DNA of 64,000 nt from Brachypodium distachyon (taxonomy: Eukaryota > Streptophyta > Magnoliopsida > Poales > Poaceae): positions 46,342,650-46,406,649 of the forward strand of contig NC_016134.3 of the NCBI RefSeq assembly GCF_000005505.3. The letters run 5' to 3'. Positions within the stretch are counted from its first letter, which is position 1. The number at the start of each line of letters is the position of its first letter. Positions 63,759-64,000 of the stretch are shown piece by piece. Position numbers and translations under genes: made by a program. Under the pieces are notes generated by a model, which was not told where the DNA came from, ran no database searches, and was given only the letters and a program-made list of their open reading frames with translations.

Positions 63759-64000
63759 TCATTTCTTCTTACAAGCCGGGTTGGACGCGAGGCTGGTAAT
63801 CCAGACCTGGTCAGCCACCACAGGCTGGTCATCGTCGTTCCGGTGCCACGCCCACAGCGCGTGCGTCGCGTTCACCACCTGCAGCCTGCCATGCCCGAAG
63901 CTCGCCTCCCGGAACGCCGACGCCTTGGGCTGCGGCTCCACGAAGTCCTCCGCGAGCCCTTCCCTGTTCCCTCCGTCGCCGATCGTCACGTACACCGGCG
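63759..64000 (-). CDS. Purple acid phosphatase, C-terminal part
   Basis: The window cuts the gene: only the C-terminal about 79 codons are present. They read V-Y-V-T-I-G-D-G-G-N-R-E-G-L-A, then F-R-E-A-S-F-G-H-G and N-A-T-H-A-L-W-A-W-H-R-N. These are the hallmark G-D-G-G-N and F-G-H-G blocks near the end of plant purple acid phosphatases, where the visible His of G-H-G lies in the metallophosphoesterase C-terminal segment. The enzymes hydrolyse phosphate esters with a binuclear metal centre and are mostly secreted or vacuolar. The protein ends N-P-A-C-K-K-K. The catalytic N-terminal two thirds lie beyond the right edge. Confidence 0.85.
   Translation of the reverse strand, partial: PVYVTIGDGGNREGLAEDFVEPQPKASAFREASFGHGRLQVVNATHALWAWHRNDDDQPVVADQVWITSLASNPACKKK

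Overview
This window looks like nuclear DNA of a grass (Poaceae), most likely a Pooideae species with a fairly compact genome. The support is Stowaway-type MITEs with CTCCCTCC termini and TA targets, grass-style F-box/FBD, F-box/DUF295, MATH-BTB and WAK genes, spliceosomal introns, GC-rich single-exon genes, and about a dozen gene loci in 64 kb. Species identity is inference.

Layout. 0-9.5 kb: MITE and TIR debris around a WAK-type extracellular-domain gene that has no kinase (minus). 9.5-10.5 kb: a complete four-exon TFL1/CENTRORADIALIS (RCN-type) gene (plus). 14.6-15.4 kb: first member (A) of a local tandem family. 16.1-20.0 kb: a block of gene debris (CRK kinase fragment, TTM/CYTH triphosphatase fragment) carrying a retroposon with target-site duplication, next to a TIR element. 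21.1-27.3 kb: a minus-strand F-box/LRR gene whose second intron holds a nearly intact RTE-type LINE (3.3 kb, 15-bp TSD, one premature stop). 27.9-31.0 kb: a PIF/Harbinger-like element, then a MATH-BTB pseudogene split by a solo LTR (5-bp TSD). 32-48 kb: the main tandem array (copies B-F plus relic copies), with a small secreted 12-cysteine protein gene between D and E. 49.0-50.7 kb: F-box/FBD gene (minus). 51.3-52.4 kb: decayed L1-type LINE end. 54.7 kb: LITTLE ZIPPER gene (minus). 58.9-60.1 kb: sialyltransferase-like GT29 gene (minus). 61.9-63.1 kb: frameshifted F-box/DUF295 gene (minus). 63.8 kb to the edge: C-terminus of a purple acid phosphatase (minus).

The most unusual item is the tandem family (copies A-F). 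The proteins have about 203-216 residues and share a conserved N-terminus, up to four copies of an R-A-D-x-x-E-R-W-D-x-x-K module, a serine tract, and a C-terminal G-P-x-F-x-x-S-P-x-P-x-M-L-P motif. That motif resembles the PNRC-type short linear motif which in animals binds the EVH1 domain of decapping factor DCP1. Each intact copy has an ATAAATA box 106-145 bp before its ATG. Relic promoters and 3' ends show repeated birth and decay.

Nothing here works as an operon. Separate functional themes are flowering/meristem control (TFL1 homologue, LITTLE ZIPPER), ubiquitin-ligase adaptors (three F-box loci, one dead MATH-BTB), secreted or wall proteins (WAK domain, Cys-rich peptide, PAP) and a Golgi glycosyltransferase.
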